The notes: a model not told the origin generated them from the letters alone. A stretch of DNA of 64,000 nt from Megaustenia siamemsis (GCA_032433765.1 JAVIAB010000124.1:80030465-80094464); one strand, 5' to 3'; counted from the stretch's first letter, positions 47,011 through 58,039 are shown. Numbers and translations are program-made.

Positions 47011-47023
47011 ATAAATCTGTAGG

Positions 47024-47286
47024 GAGCCGCGATAGCTCAGTGGTTAGTGAACTGGACTACAAAGGACAAGAGGTAGGGTTCGATCCCAAAAGACGGATTC
47101 CGGGTTTACCCAGCCTTTAATAGGTACCGGATTTTTTCTGGGAACGTAAAGCGGCACAGGTGTATTACCGACCACATTATCCCAAAAATCATGTGCCGGA
47201 GGTCTGCAAAATTTATGGTCACTAACACCGTATTCCCTATACGCCACTTGGCGTGACGGGAGTACATTACTTTTTTTTTTTTTTTT
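47024..47286 (+). mobile_element. tRNA-derived SINE, copy 3, with target-site duplication
   Basis: GAGCCGCGATAGCTCAGTGG (A box) and GGTTCGATCCC (B box), body to CCCTATACGCCACTTGGCGT, then a (T)n tail of about 17. Flanked by ATAAATCTGTAGG (47011-47023) and ATAAATCTGCAGG (47287-47299), a 13-base target duplication with one mismatch. This fixes both ends of the family. Confidence 0.92.
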
Positions 47287-47489
47287 ATAAATCTGCAGGA
47301 AAATGAACCTCGAAATCAAACCTCGTTTGGCATTACAATGTCAAGGTTAACGTCATGTCTGCATGTTTATATCTTCATAACCTTGAGTTCGACGTCATCA
47401 TCTTTTTTGACAGAAAGAAAAAAGAGGCTAAGGCAAGGACAGACCCCAATTACTAAAGTGCAACATGGTTACATAATTATGCTTCTAAC

Positions 47490-50400
47490 TTGTTCTTCTG
47501 TCGCTGCCTCATTTGCCTTTCAGCGTCTAAGGGAGATTTAATCTGCTGTCTTTTGCTCTTCTGTTCGCCTCTGCTGCTGTTAAATTTCCCATTGTTTCTA
47601 ATATTCCGTCAGTCCATTTTTCATGTTCAGTCCGTGGATCTCGTGTTCTCGCAACGTTTATTGAAGGTTCGCTGTGTTGTGTTTTGATCTTTCCACCTTG
47701 TCGCGTGGCGAAACCATTTTATATGTTGTTTCTTTATATATTCTATGGCGGGGGTTATTCCTAGCTTTTTATTTTCTCGGTTCTTCATTTCTGATCAAAT
47801 CTCTCAGACTGTTTCCTGTCATTCGTCTAACATGTTTCATCTCCGTAGAGGTTATTTTTCTTAGTGTTCTTGCATCTAGGGTCCAGGTCTAGCATTGGTA
47901 GCACAACATCGGGATGAAGATTGTATTGTAGAGTGCCTGTTTTGTCCCTAGTTATTTCCTTGTTGCACAATATCGGTGATAGCTGTTCAATGATTTGATA
48001 AGCTTTGTTGCACCTTGAGTCTATTTCTGCTGTTTGTAAATTGTCATTTGTCACTAGATTTCATAAGCATTTAAATTCTTCTACCTGTTTTAGTTATCTG
48101 CGGTCTATAGCTATGTTGATTTTCTGTTTCTCATTTGCGATATTCATTCATGACTTCTGTTTTGTTGATGTTGATTTTCATGTTGTATCTTGTACCTGCA
48201 CTGTTAAGTCTATTTAAGTATTCTTGTAGTTCTTCTAATTATCCATGTATATTCTTGTAGTTCTTCTAATTATCCAAGTATTAGTGCCTGACCACCTGCA
48301 AAAAGAAGCTCGTTGATCTCCTCTGTCTCCGATAGGTTGATTAACTTATATAGTCAAGGTAAGTAATAAACAGCAGAGGGGATAGAACGCACCTCTGTTT
48401 TACACCTGATTTAACTTTGAAGTGGTCTGTGTAACCTACTGATGTTATGACAGTGCTGCTGCTGTTGATCTGGAGACCTTTAATTAGGTTGTTTAGATGT
48501 TGGCTTACCCCGTATGTTGTTAGTATCTACCACAGTTGTCGGTGTACTCGGTCGAAAGCTTTTTCCTAGTCAATGAAAGCTATGTACACATTTCGATTGT
48601 TTTCTGTCGCCTTTTCTACTAGCTATTTTAAGTCCATCCTCTGTTTTATCGGAACCAAATTCGAGAATCGATTAATTGTAGTTCTCAACCTTTTGGCTTC
48701 AACCTATTGGTCTCAACCTTTTTTTTCACAATTTTGGCGTAAAACTTTTCTACATGGCTGAGAAGCGATATATCTCTTTATTGATTACAGTCTCTCCTTC
48801 AGGCTACCTTTATTTTTCCATATTAGTACAATGATTGCATGTTGCCAGTCTTCTGGGGTTTCTTGGTGTCATGTTGCATTGCATAATCTGTGCAGTCATG
48901 TAACTCCAGCTGCTGCTATTATTTCTTCTGGCATGCTACCTATCCCCGTTGTTTTACTTATTAGTGCATATTTCATTATTTTTTCAATTTCCTCTTTCAT
49001 GATGTTGGGTTCAGTGTCTGTGCATTTTTGCATGGTTTTTATTGTTACTGGTAGATGGTGGCATGTTTAACAGGTCTTTAAAATATTCTTCCATCACTGT
49101 TGCATATGTTGGTTATTTGAAGTTGGCTGTCCGTCTTTGTCATTTATGAGCTCAGTAGGATCGTGGTTTTCTTTTTTCGCTTTTGTTGTTTTTATTGCTG
49201 AGTAGAAATCTCTTGTGGCTGTCGTGAAGTCCCTATTCTTATTTTGTCCTAATTCTGTTCAATTGTTTTGCTTAGCTTCTTTGATCATAATTTTAAAATC
49301 TTGCCGAAACAAGGCATATTTTTCATATTTTTCTTGGTTCTTATTCTACCTCCAATTTATAAAAAGTTTCTTCTTTTCTTTAATTGCTTCTCTGATTGCT
49401 TTGTTCCCCTACAGGGTGCTATTTTTTACCTTATTTTGCCATTAGTTTCGTTTCACATACTGTTTTTGAGATGTTGATTACTATTTTCTTAAATTGTTTC
49501 CACTCTTCTTCTACTGTGCTACTTCGTTAGGCAGTTTCTTTAATTGCTCTGTTTGTTTTTCTTCTTGAGTTTCCATTAATTTTAAAAATATTATATAGTT
49601 TTATTTTTTCTGTATGTCCTTTTTGCTTCTTTTGTTTGTTTGTGTATCTTCTCTTTGGTTTTGGCTGTCTGAGATTAATCATAACCATTGTATGGTCCGT
49701 GTCGTCTGTGATAGTAGGGATAGTTCTGCTGTCGTTTATTCTTTTTTTGTTCTGTTTTCTTGGTAATATAAACTCTATCTGGCTTCTGCATGTTGTGTCA
49801 TTCCACTTGTACCAGGTGTATACTTGCGACTCTCTGTGTTTGAAGAATGTGTTGGTGATAAATAAATCATTTTGATTACATATTTCCAGTAGTCTGCTTC
49901 CATTTTCATTTATTTCAGCTTTCATATCGCCAAAGGGTCCCAGAATATCTCTGTTCTCACTGTTGTGTTTCCCAAGCCTTCCATTAAAATCTCCCATCAT
50001 AACATGTCGTCGCGTTCATCAATCTTGATGACAATTTCATTTATTGTGTCATAGAATTCTTCACTATCTTTCTCATTGTTGTTACATGGTTCATAAATCT
50101 GTATGTAAGTTGTTTTTCGGTCATCTTCTGGTAGTCTAGTTATAATTATTCTTTCTGAGTAGTATTTTATTTCTAGAATATTTTTTGCGTGTTCTGGGTC
50201 GATGATAAAGCCTACTCCATGCGTTGTCCTATCTGTATTGTCGACTCCTGAGAATATTATCGTGTAGTTCATGTGTGTTTTATTTACAAGTTGTCCTTTT
50301 ACTCTGGTGTTCGCTAACCCTACTATTTTTAATTTTCCTCTTTGTCATTTCTTCTATACATTTTACTTTTTTGTTTTTTTTTTATCCGGCATATATTGAT
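47490..50400 (-). mobile_element. LINE family D, long decayed copy with dead RT centre
   Basis: The endonuclease begins near 50330 (GLANTRVKGQLVNKTHMNYT; GVGFIID) and continues at 50000-49527 (MMGDFNGRLGKHN; SQIEFILPRKQN; DDTDHTMVMI). The RT region 49400-48280 is broken by many frame changes. Motif B survives as SGVKQRCVLSPLLF near 48400, but the catalytic box reads ELLFAGGQAL near 48290, so both aspartates of FADD are gone. The C-terminal and 3' part matches 45130-45560. Inactive. Confidence 0.8.
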
Positions 50401-50404
50401 GGTT

Positions 50405-51160
50405 TTACTTTATATCTGTGGTCTATCTCCATTTTTCTGTGATTTGTTTGAGCATAAAACGTTTATCCCTTACCGACCAACTGAGTCATTCGTAAGTTAA
50501 GGGTTTAAAAACACACGTTGGGGGTAGCCCGGAGATGTTTCCTCATGTGCTAGATCGCTAGGTCTCAAATGCGATCTTTTACAGACTAACAATAATTTTT
50601 TAGATGGTTACATTTTTAAAGCACTTATCTGATCTTGTCCTCCTCTTTGAATAGAACACTTTACACAACTTTTACAAACTATATATCCGTTATAAACCAC
50701 GCTTCTAACGCCCTTCCTAATTGTATTCATCTATATCGTTCTTTAGAAACGTATTATTTGTTAAGTCGAGTCACATTTTACAACGAACTGGCATATATAA
50801 ATGCCTTTCGTTGAAACCATCAAATTTCGTTACATCATTGTTAAAAGCCGGGCGTGACTATCATTTTCAATTAATATTCCCTGTTGACACTGGTTTCATT
50901 CACTAATTTGTTTAGTGAGATACGGTCTTGGTAAGCTCTGATTTGTTCACTAATGTAATGTTAAAGCATATACAAATAAGCTCTCTGCTTCTTATTATAT
51001 TGATTATCCTGCTGTTTTTATCCAGCACTTTCATTGTTGGTTGTTAACGACATTAGGAAAAAATTTATAAAAATGGGGAATATTGATTTCTTCAGATGTT
51101 TAAAATGTTCTCTTTTTACCTTAAGCGACTTATAAGTCTTCTTTATATTCTTTGTCCCTA
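50405..51160. other. Spacer, nothing recognised
   Basis: No motif seen. The frame at 50721-50906 is not recognisable. Confidence 0.4.
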
Positions 51161-51164
51161 ACCG

Positions 51165-52345
51165 CAGGACAAGGTGGTAAAGGAACGAGCAATGCCATTT
51201 ATATCATAAGATCTTTAGTAGAAAGAGCCATAGAGGTGAAAACAGATCTATACCTATGTTTCATAGATTATACCAAAGCATTTGATAAAGTAAAGTTCCA
51301 AGAAATAATTAAAATTTTAGAAAGCATAAACGTAGACAGCAAATATCTAAGAATAATAAAGAACATGTACTGGCAACAAACAGCGGCCATAAGAACTGGA
51401 AACCAATTGGGAATGTTTCAACAAATAAAACAAGATGTTAGACAAGGTTGTGTGCTGTCACCAGACTTGTTTAATATTTATAGTGAGAATAATTTAAGAT
51501 CCATAAGGGGCATGCCTGAAATAACAATTGGAGGTCATAATATAAATAATCTAAGGTATGCTGATGATACAGTCTTAATAGCTAAGAGTGAAAATGAGTT
51601 ACAAGAAATGTTGGACATTATAGTGAAAGAAAGCAAAAATAAGGGACTCAGCCTTAATAGCAAATAGACAGAAGTAATGGTAACAACAAAGAAAAAGACA
51701 TCACCTCATCAAAATAAAGACAAGTAGAACAATATTAAAACAGGTAAATGAATTTAAATATTTGGGAACTTTGTTAACCTCAGACGGAAGATGTACAAAA
51801 GAGGTGAGATGCAGAATGGCTCAGGCAAAAGCATCAAGATCCAAAAAATGAGGAAAATACTATGCAATCCATTTTTGACAATATAAACAAGAAACAAAGT
51901 TCTTAAATGTTATGTAGAGCTAGTCTTAACGTATGGGTGTGAATCATGGACAATAGGACAACAGACAAAAAAATCACTGGAGAATGTAGAAATGTGGTTT
52001 TGCAGAAGAATATTGAGAATACCATGGACAGCTGAGAAGAGTAATGAAAACGTTCTGAAAGAGGTCAAAGCAAAAAGAGAGCTAATTTCCAATATTAGGA
52101 AGAAACAATCATCATTGTTTGGCCATGTAATGAGAAGAGAACAACTGGAATATATTGTAACGACTGGAAAAATTGAGGGACGAAGAGATAGAGGGAAGCA
52201 AAGAGAGAAAATAACAGACAGCTTAAGAGAATGGCTTGGCAGAAGGTCAACAACAGAGATGATAAATAACTGTCGAGATCGAAAGTTGTGGAGCGACATG
52301 ATCACCTACGCCAGTAGGCCCGGTACTTGATGATGATGATGAGCC
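51165..52345 (+). mobile_element. RTE-type LINE family B, 5'-truncated copy with intact RT centre
   Basis: The frame to 51667 reads GKGTSNAIYIIRSL, LYLCFIDYTKAFDKVKFQEI, DVRQGCVLSPDLFNIYSEN and INNLRYADDTVLIAKSEN, then hits a stop at SK. The C-terminus resumes at 51992-52330: FCRRILRIPWTAEKSNENV, SSLFGHVMRREQLEYIVTTG, WLGRRSTTEMINNCRDR, ending ASRPGT, TGA and (GAT)n. The nearest relative in the window is 29103-31504. It starts near 51170, inside the RT fingers. Confidence 0.88.
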
Positions 52346-52439
52346 ACAGGACAACAAAGAAATTAGCGATGCACACGCTTTGAATTGTCAAGTCAACAAG
52401 AAAGTCCCTTCATTATGTTGCATTATCCAAATTTAGCCG

Positions 52440-52610
52440 GAACAGCTCTGGCCCCCATGTTAACTTAGCTTTCTCTCTTCTACGCTCTATTGTTCTTAGT
52501 CTGCCTTTTTCTTCCATCTTTTTTTCCCTGATCTCATTGCATGGCAGTTATTATTTCTGGGTCTCTTCTAACCACGTGACCAGAGTCTGCCTGTTATGGC
52601 TGAGTGATCT
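52440..52610 (-). mobile_element. Short LINE scrap (tentative)
   Basis: The minus strand reads GHVVRRDPEIITAM and a basic stretch, like the GHV-R tail of LINE ORF2. Too short to place in a family. Confidence 0.35.
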
Positions 52611-52624
52611 TCATCTTGGCTATA

Positions 52625-53055
52625 TTTCAATTCATCATCATCGAGTGCCATCTCCGCAACGCAGGCTGGCTACCATGCAGCGCCATTCTGCTCTGTCTCT
52701 TGCTTTGATGGTGCAGGTTGTCATAGGCTGATTTGTCCATCTTTTGATGTTACTCGTCCATATTAGTCTTGGTCTGCCTCTGCCTCCTTTACCTTGTATT
52801 TCCCCCTCCAGGATTACTTTCAGTCGGCTGTTGTGTCTTTTAGCATGGCCCAAATCCCGCATTTGTCTTGTTTGATTTGTGCTTAGTAATTCTCTTTTCA
52901 TTTTAAGTTGTTTTAAGACTTCATCGTTTGTTTTCTTTTCCTTCCATCCAATTCTACCTATTCTTCTATATATCCACATTTCAAAGGTTTCAATTCTCTG
53001 TTCTGTTTTCTTATATAATGTCCATGTTTCTGCACCTTATATGAATATTGAGAAT
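52625..53055 (-). mobile_element. RTE-type LINE family A, 3' copy
   Basis: The minus frame at 52979-52638 is open: IGRIGWKEKKTNDEVLKQLK, then ILEGEIQGKGGRGRPRLIWT, and SLRCGDGTR at the end, beside an (ATC)n tail. It is 5'-truncated near 53055, about 165 bases before gene 2. Confidence 0.88.
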
Positions 53056-53219
53056 GATAAAAGACTGTGAAATTTATGCAGGAAACGACATTGCAGATAT
53101 ACACAATACTTCAGGCGAACGAAAGATAGATTGATAGATATATCGACAGCTCCTACAACATAAATAAAAATCAAAGATGCTCTTCTAAATTGTAATTGAT
53201 TGTAACATAACAAGACATA

Positions 53220-53499
53220 ATGAAAACTAGTTTTACGGACAAGAGTTCCCGTCAGGATTTCATGGACAAAATTACCACGGAAGGTTCAACAAACATGCCA
53301 GCCTCAGCAAATGTTTTAGAAGCCGTGTCGACAGTTTCTTATCTTTTGATCAGCGATGAAATGTTAAGACTCTACCAGTGGATCGGTTTCTCTGTGCTGT
53401 TTGAACTGATCGATCTCTTTGGCACGGCGACAAACATCATCAATATCATTTGCTTTATCAAAATGGGCTTTCAGGATCCAGTCAACGTTAGTCTTTTGG
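53220..53499 (+). CDS. Gene 2 exon 1 (N-terminus and TM1)
   Basis: 93 codons plus one base. Start taken at 53220, with M15 and M26 as alternatives; the longer N-terminus is not shared with gene 1, so the true start is uncertain. It ends DPVNVSLL with donor G|GTAATG. Confidence 0.8.
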
Positions 53500-56400
53500 G
53501 TAATGAGTTCCATTTATTTTTGACAAATAATGCAATTGTCGTATTATCAGCGGTCGGCTTGATGACGTATTTTTGCAATCAAAAATGTTAATTAATTGAA
53601 ATGTACTTAATGTAAATAAATGAATATTATGTGTAGGCCTAAGTAGAAAATTGATATCTTTAATGTATCAAATATTGTCATTTAGAATAGTAAGGGAAAA
53701 TTGAAAAAAAAAAATAGAAAAAAAGGTATGGTAAAAGCTTTACGTGGTTAGTAGACGACACAGAATTGAACGACGTTTCGGCTCAATAGGCCTTCAGCAG
53801 GAACAGACAAACAACAACACACACAGATACTCTGTCACAATTCAGCTTTACTGCAGCTTCGCATTTTTATGCATTCATTTGCATTTTTTTGCATTAACCC
53901 ACATTTAGAATAGTAACCTGTCAATGTGGAACAATCATTCAATTAAAGAAATTTTACTGCATTCAGAAAAATGATTTCTAAATAGACAAGTTATTTCTTC
54001 ACATAGACAAGTTATTTCTATATATATAGTCGCTTCTATAAACAAACAATGGCTGTTGTATTTCAACTTATTATATTGTATAGAAAGAAACAATTAACTA
54101 TAAGTTACTTTTTAATATTGATAAATTATTAAATAAAAATATATCTCTTTATATTAAAAGAAAAATAACTTCATTGGTTAGCATAAAGTTTGTGACTCTT
54201 TTCTTGTTTGCACACATCTTTTATTAGCAGAAAAGCTGATTTCGCCTTATTTATATAAATTATATGTAGCAATATTATTTAAAAAAATATTTTCATCATT
54301 ATCATCTAGTACCGGGACTGCTGGCGTAGGTGATCATGTATCTCCACAACATTCGATCGCGACAGTTATTTATCATTTCTGTTGTTGACCTTCTGCCAAT
54401 CCATTCTCTTAGGCTGTCTGGTATCTTTTTCTCTTTGCTTCCCTCTGTCTCTTCGCCCCTCAATTTTCCCAGTTGTTATAATATATTCCAGCTGTTTCTT
54501 CCTAATAGGGAAATTAGCTCTCTTTTTGCTTTGGCATCTTTCAAAACGTTTTTATTACTCATTTTAGCTGTCCATAGTATTCTCAAAATTCTTCTTTAAA
54601 ACCACATTTCTATAGACTCCAGTGATTTTCTTGTCCGTTGTCCTATTGTACATGATTCACATCCATATGTTAAGACTGGCTCTACATAACATTTAAGATC
54701 TCTTTTTCTTGTTTCTATTGGATTTTTTTTATATTATTGTTTTGGGGGAACTAGTTCACATGTAAAGAAAATGTTAGGTTTTTTGTGAAATTATTATTTA
54801 TGTCGGTAAAATATTTCTATGTATTGTAATTGTATGCAGAAGATCTTCCTTCAGAAGATTGTAATTGTATGCAGAAGATCTTCCTTCAGAAGATTGTAAT
54901 TGTATGCAGAAGATCTTCCTTTGAAGATTGTAATTGTATGCAGAAGATCTTCCTTTGAAGATTGTAATTGTATGCAGAAGATCTTCCTTTGAAGATTGTA
55001 ATTGTATGCAGAAGATCTTCCTTTGAAGATTGTAATTGTATGCAGAAGATCTTCCTTTGAAGATTGTAATTGTATGCAGATCTTCCAGAGGTAAAGTGTT
55101 GATTTCCACATTTTGTTATTTTAAGAAAGCTTCATTGCCATGTTGAAAACATCTTGTTAATAAATAGGTATTGCTTCTCTGATGTCGACAATTGCTCTTT
55201 AATTTATTACAAATATCTGTGTAAAAGTTTATGACTTTGGTAAAGAAACATAACCTGTACTACAACAATCATTACACTTAATCTAGTGGTATGTATGAGA
55301 AGAACAATGAACAAATAACAACGAGTTGTTAATAGATTTAAAAGGGTTATCTGAATAGGGCGATTATTAATGAATTATTGATATTAAAACCTCCATATAA
55401 ATGTATAAAGGTAAATACAACCCCACAAGGAGGAACGGAGAATGTTTGAGAATAATATAATTATTAAAGGCACACTTGATCATGTTCGATACTGATTCCG
55501 TTTGTGCAGTGACATTTTACATAAATCAGTTTCTGGTGTAGTTATGTCTGCCAATACCACTAGCTTGGGGTTTTCTTTCTGAAATCTTGAAAGATGGGGA
55601 GTGTGGCGAGGCTGAAATTGTTGTTTTATATTCTCGGTTTGTGATGGAGGACTTGAGACCTCTCCTACATAGAGGTACTGCCATATTAGGTCTTCTATAT
55701 CAGTACACTGCATCGCTGCAGGGAGCTGTGGTATAGTGATAAAAGACAGAGACGTTGAAACCAAAATGATGACTGATGTTCACATCTTTACGGTGTAAAT
55801 AAGACAACACAAGATACAAACCGACGTTGCGGCTGACGACCCTGTGCGGGGAACAAAGACAATGACTGCAAAACACTAAATGCAAGTAAGCTAGAGAAAA
55901 TAGGTACCTAACTCGAGCTAACAGTTAGCCAGGTAGGCTTGAGAATCATGAATAATATTGTGTTTAATACATGAACACATAGGAGCGAGTGGTGGCAATC
56001 AAGAGACAACGAATAAGAGAAATACAAGGGTAAACAGCATAAAGAAGATTAATGATAGGATAGTGACAGGATAGTGACAGGATAGTGACCCATTATATGC
56101 AAGTGGACACATTTAAATCACTTTACTTGGAATATTTGAGCTTCATGGACCGGTTACACACCTGGAGTTAGATATTATTTTCTCTTGTTTAGTTTCTTGT
56201 GGTAATGGTCTCTGTTTGTTCCCTATAGAAGACATTTGGCCGTAACGTCGAATGTATCTTGAGTTGGCTTCTTATAACGTAAAGCTAAGACTATATGTTT
56301 ATTAAGTTCCGCCCATTCTTTCTCTATTTCTCATTTATAGTCGGAGTTTCACTTTTTCCAATTATTTTATTGATGATCTCTCCCACCCCATCTCTCTCTC

Positions 56401-58039
56401 TATTTTCACCTTCTCCTAAACCCTTCGGGGGGAGAGGGAGATGCATAATTCTAGTTCTTATCCTTTTAGCAGTTTCAATCATTGTCAACTGATGTTGTAG
56501 AGTTTCTCAGATGCTGTCAGTCATCTTTCGCTTGGTCTTTCCGCGGGATCTTCTTTCATCACATCTTTTAATATATGTTTTGTATAGTATAGAACGAATT
56601 CGAAAATTAAATGTCTAAGGAAAATACTTGGTATAGCATGTAACGAATTCAAAACAAACGAGGAAATTAGAGAAATCGCCAATCAACCACTAATATCTTC
56701 AGTAATAAAGAAAAGACGATAGTCATACGTTGGACATGTGATGAGAAGAGATAATAATCGAATAGCAAAGCAAGCCCTCATATGGGAAACAACAGGTAAA
56801 AGAAAAAGAGGAAGGCCCAGGGAGACACTGAGAAGAACATTGATGAGAGAGGCAAGAGCAGCAGGAATCGGCTCCCTCAATGAGATAGAACTGCTTGCAC
56901 AGAACAGAGACAGATGGCGAGATTTGATAAAATATCTTTAAAAGAAAACTGCTAGAACAAAAAATTCATATAGGAGAAGGTGTATCTTGGTCTACGCCCT
57001 ATGGGCCGGTTACGGCTCGAAAGGTCAATAGATAGATAGATAGTATACAAAGGGGAGCTGTGATAGCTTAGAGGTTAGTGAACTGGACTACAAAGGACAA
57101 GAGGCTGGGTTCGATCCTGATCGACGGCGTTCGGGTTCACACTACCTTAAATGGGTACTTGATTTTTTTTTTCTGGGAAAGTAAAGCGGCACGGGCGTAA
57201 GACAGACCACATTACCCCAAAAATCATGTGTCGAAGGTAGGTACAAATTTTGGTCACTAACGCTATATTCCCTATACGCCATTTGGCGTAACGGGGCACT
57301 TTACTTGAATGTAGTATAGAATCGGCGATAACAAGGTAAATATATGTTATACAGTACATAATAATTACAATATAAATATATTAGGAAAAATTAAAAAGTA
57401 GAAAAAAAATGGTATGTTAGAAGCTTTACGTGATTAGTGGACGACACAGATTAAATGACTTTTCGGCCTAATAGGCCTTCAGCAGGAACAAACAAAAAAA
57501 AAACTCACACACGGATATGTAAGTAAAACTAATAACGAAACATCCAAAACAAAAATAATCGAAATATGTTAAAGATTGTTTTGAATGTTTCGTTATTAGT
57601 TTTACTTATATATCCGTGTGTGTGTTTTTGTTTGTTTGTTCCTGCTGAAGGCCTATTGGGCCGAAACGTCGTTTAATCTGTGTCGTCCACTAATCACGTG
57701 AAGCTTCTAACATACCATTTTTTTTCCCTCATATTCAGCTTTACTGCAGCTTCGCATTTTTATGCATTCATTTGCATTTCTTTGCCTTAACCCCTGAAAT
57801 ATATTATGTGGATAAATCATGCAGGGCTGGCAATCTCAGACCTGGTTTGTGTGGTGACTCTTATTTGGTCGAACGTTTGTTTCAACCCAGCCTTCAATGA
57901 AGCTGACCTACCGTTTGAGCCAATAGAAGTGCACTATATCACAACAGGATGGCTACACACAAACTTCAATCGCGTCACAAGTTGGATCACCGCCTTTATC
58001 ACACTAGAGAGGTGCCTGTGTATCACCGTGCCTTTGAAG
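53220..58039 (+). CDS. Chemosensory-type class A G protein-coupled receptor (gene 2), exons 1-2 only
   Basis: Paralogue of gene 1. Exons 53220-53499 and 57825-58039 join in frame to 165 residues covering the N-terminus, TM1 (LFGTATNIINIICF), TM2 (LAISDLVCVVTLIW), TM3 (TSWITAFITLERCLCI) and VPLK. Splice sites are GT-AG, in phases 1 and 0 exactly as in gene 1, and exon 2 is also 215 bases. The third exon, which should encode TM4-TM7, is not visible between 58040 and 64000; it may lie further right or be lost. As in gene 1, ERC replaces DRY and no cysteine stands at the top of TM3 (LHTNFNR). No lesion is seen in the exons present. Confidence 0.8.
53720..53915 (-). repeat. Hammerhead-like repeat copy in gene 2 intron 1
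   Basis: GGTATGGTAAAAGCTTTACG, GGCCTTCAGCAGGAAC and the shared tail TTTACTGCAGCTTCGCATTT. On the minus strand the core reads CTGCTGA...GAAAC, one base off the hammerhead CTGATGA. Confidence 0.75.
54290..54720 (-). mobile_element. RTE-type LINE family B, 3' copy
   Basis: (ATC)n and the AGTACCGGGACTGCTGGCG-TAGGTGATCATG 3' end, followed by the antisense C-terminal region similar to 29140-29560. Located in gene 2 intron 1. Confidence 0.82.
54830..55090. repeat. 34/37-bp minisatellite (about 7 units)
   Basis: Units of ATTGTAATTGTATGCAGAAG-ATCTTCCTTTGAAG. The first two carry the longer CTTCAGAAG end. Otherwise almost identical. In gene 2 intron 1. Confidence 0.95.
55092..55780. other. Intronic spacer, nothing recognised
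   Basis: A minus frame at 55764-55480 has no motif I recognise. Confidence 0.4.
55785..56290. repeat. Diverged inverted pair of the hammerhead-like repeat family
   Basis: 55785-55870 (ACAAGATACAAACCGACGTT...GGGGAACAAAG) and 56205-56290 (GTTCCCTATAGAAGACATTTGGCC...AACGTCGAATGTATCTTG...AACGTAAAGCT) are related in opposite orientation and share the layout of the repeat at 4712 (GTTCC, stem, AACGTCG, TAAAGCT). The core is too diverged to be catalytic. Confidence 0.55.
56560..57048 (+). mobile_element. LINE family F, 3' fragment
   Basis: The translation reads TNEEIREIANQPLISSVIKK, GHVMRRDNNRIAKQALIWET, TGKRKRGRPRETLRRTLMRE and LLAQNRDRWRDLIKYL before TAA at 56939-56941. The first part is separated by a stop near 56720. 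The 3' trailer ends CGGCTCGAAAGGTCAATAGA and (GATA)n, shared with 59490-59712. Located in gene 2 intron 1. Confidence 0.8.
57054..57306 (+). mobile_element. tRNA-derived SINE, copy 4
   Basis: GAGCTGTGATAGCTTAGAGG (decayed A box), GGTTCGATCC (B box) and the body to CCATTTGGCGTAACGGG. The T tail is lost. It lies directly after the family F LINE tail in gene 2 intron 1. Confidence 0.85.
57401..57726. repeat. Large palindrome made of two hammerhead-like repeat copies
   Basis: Arms 57401-57552 and 57576-57726 are near-perfect complements around a 23-base loop. Each arm carries GGTATGTTAGAAGCTTTACG, the GGCCTTCAGCAGGAAC core and ACTAATAACGAAACAT. The shared tail TTTACTGCAGCTTCGCATTT follows at about 57743. 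The right arm ends in a T8CCCTCATATTCAG tract 85 bases before the exon 2 acceptor. Confidence 0.9.
57825..58039 (+). CDS. Gene 2 exon 2 (TM2, TM3)
   Basis: Follows acceptor AAATCATGCAG and completes the split glycine codon (G+GG). It contains D in LAISDL, the loop motif NEADLPFEPIEVHY and LERCLCI, ending LK before GTATCA. The acceptor has a poor pyrimidine tract of its own; the nearest one is in the palindromic repeat about 85 bases upstream. Confidence 0.88.

Noticed and set aside
47030..47110. A functional tRNA gene
   Set aside because: A and B boxes are present, but the unit continues as a 263-bp SINE with target duplications and three sister copies; no proper cloverleaf is evident.
57401..57726. 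MITE with transposase-type terminal inverted repeats
   Set aside because: The same arm occurs singly elsewhere (4712, 53720) with a common tail, so it is better read as inverted copies of one repeat than as paired TIRs of a DNA transposon; not fully excluded.
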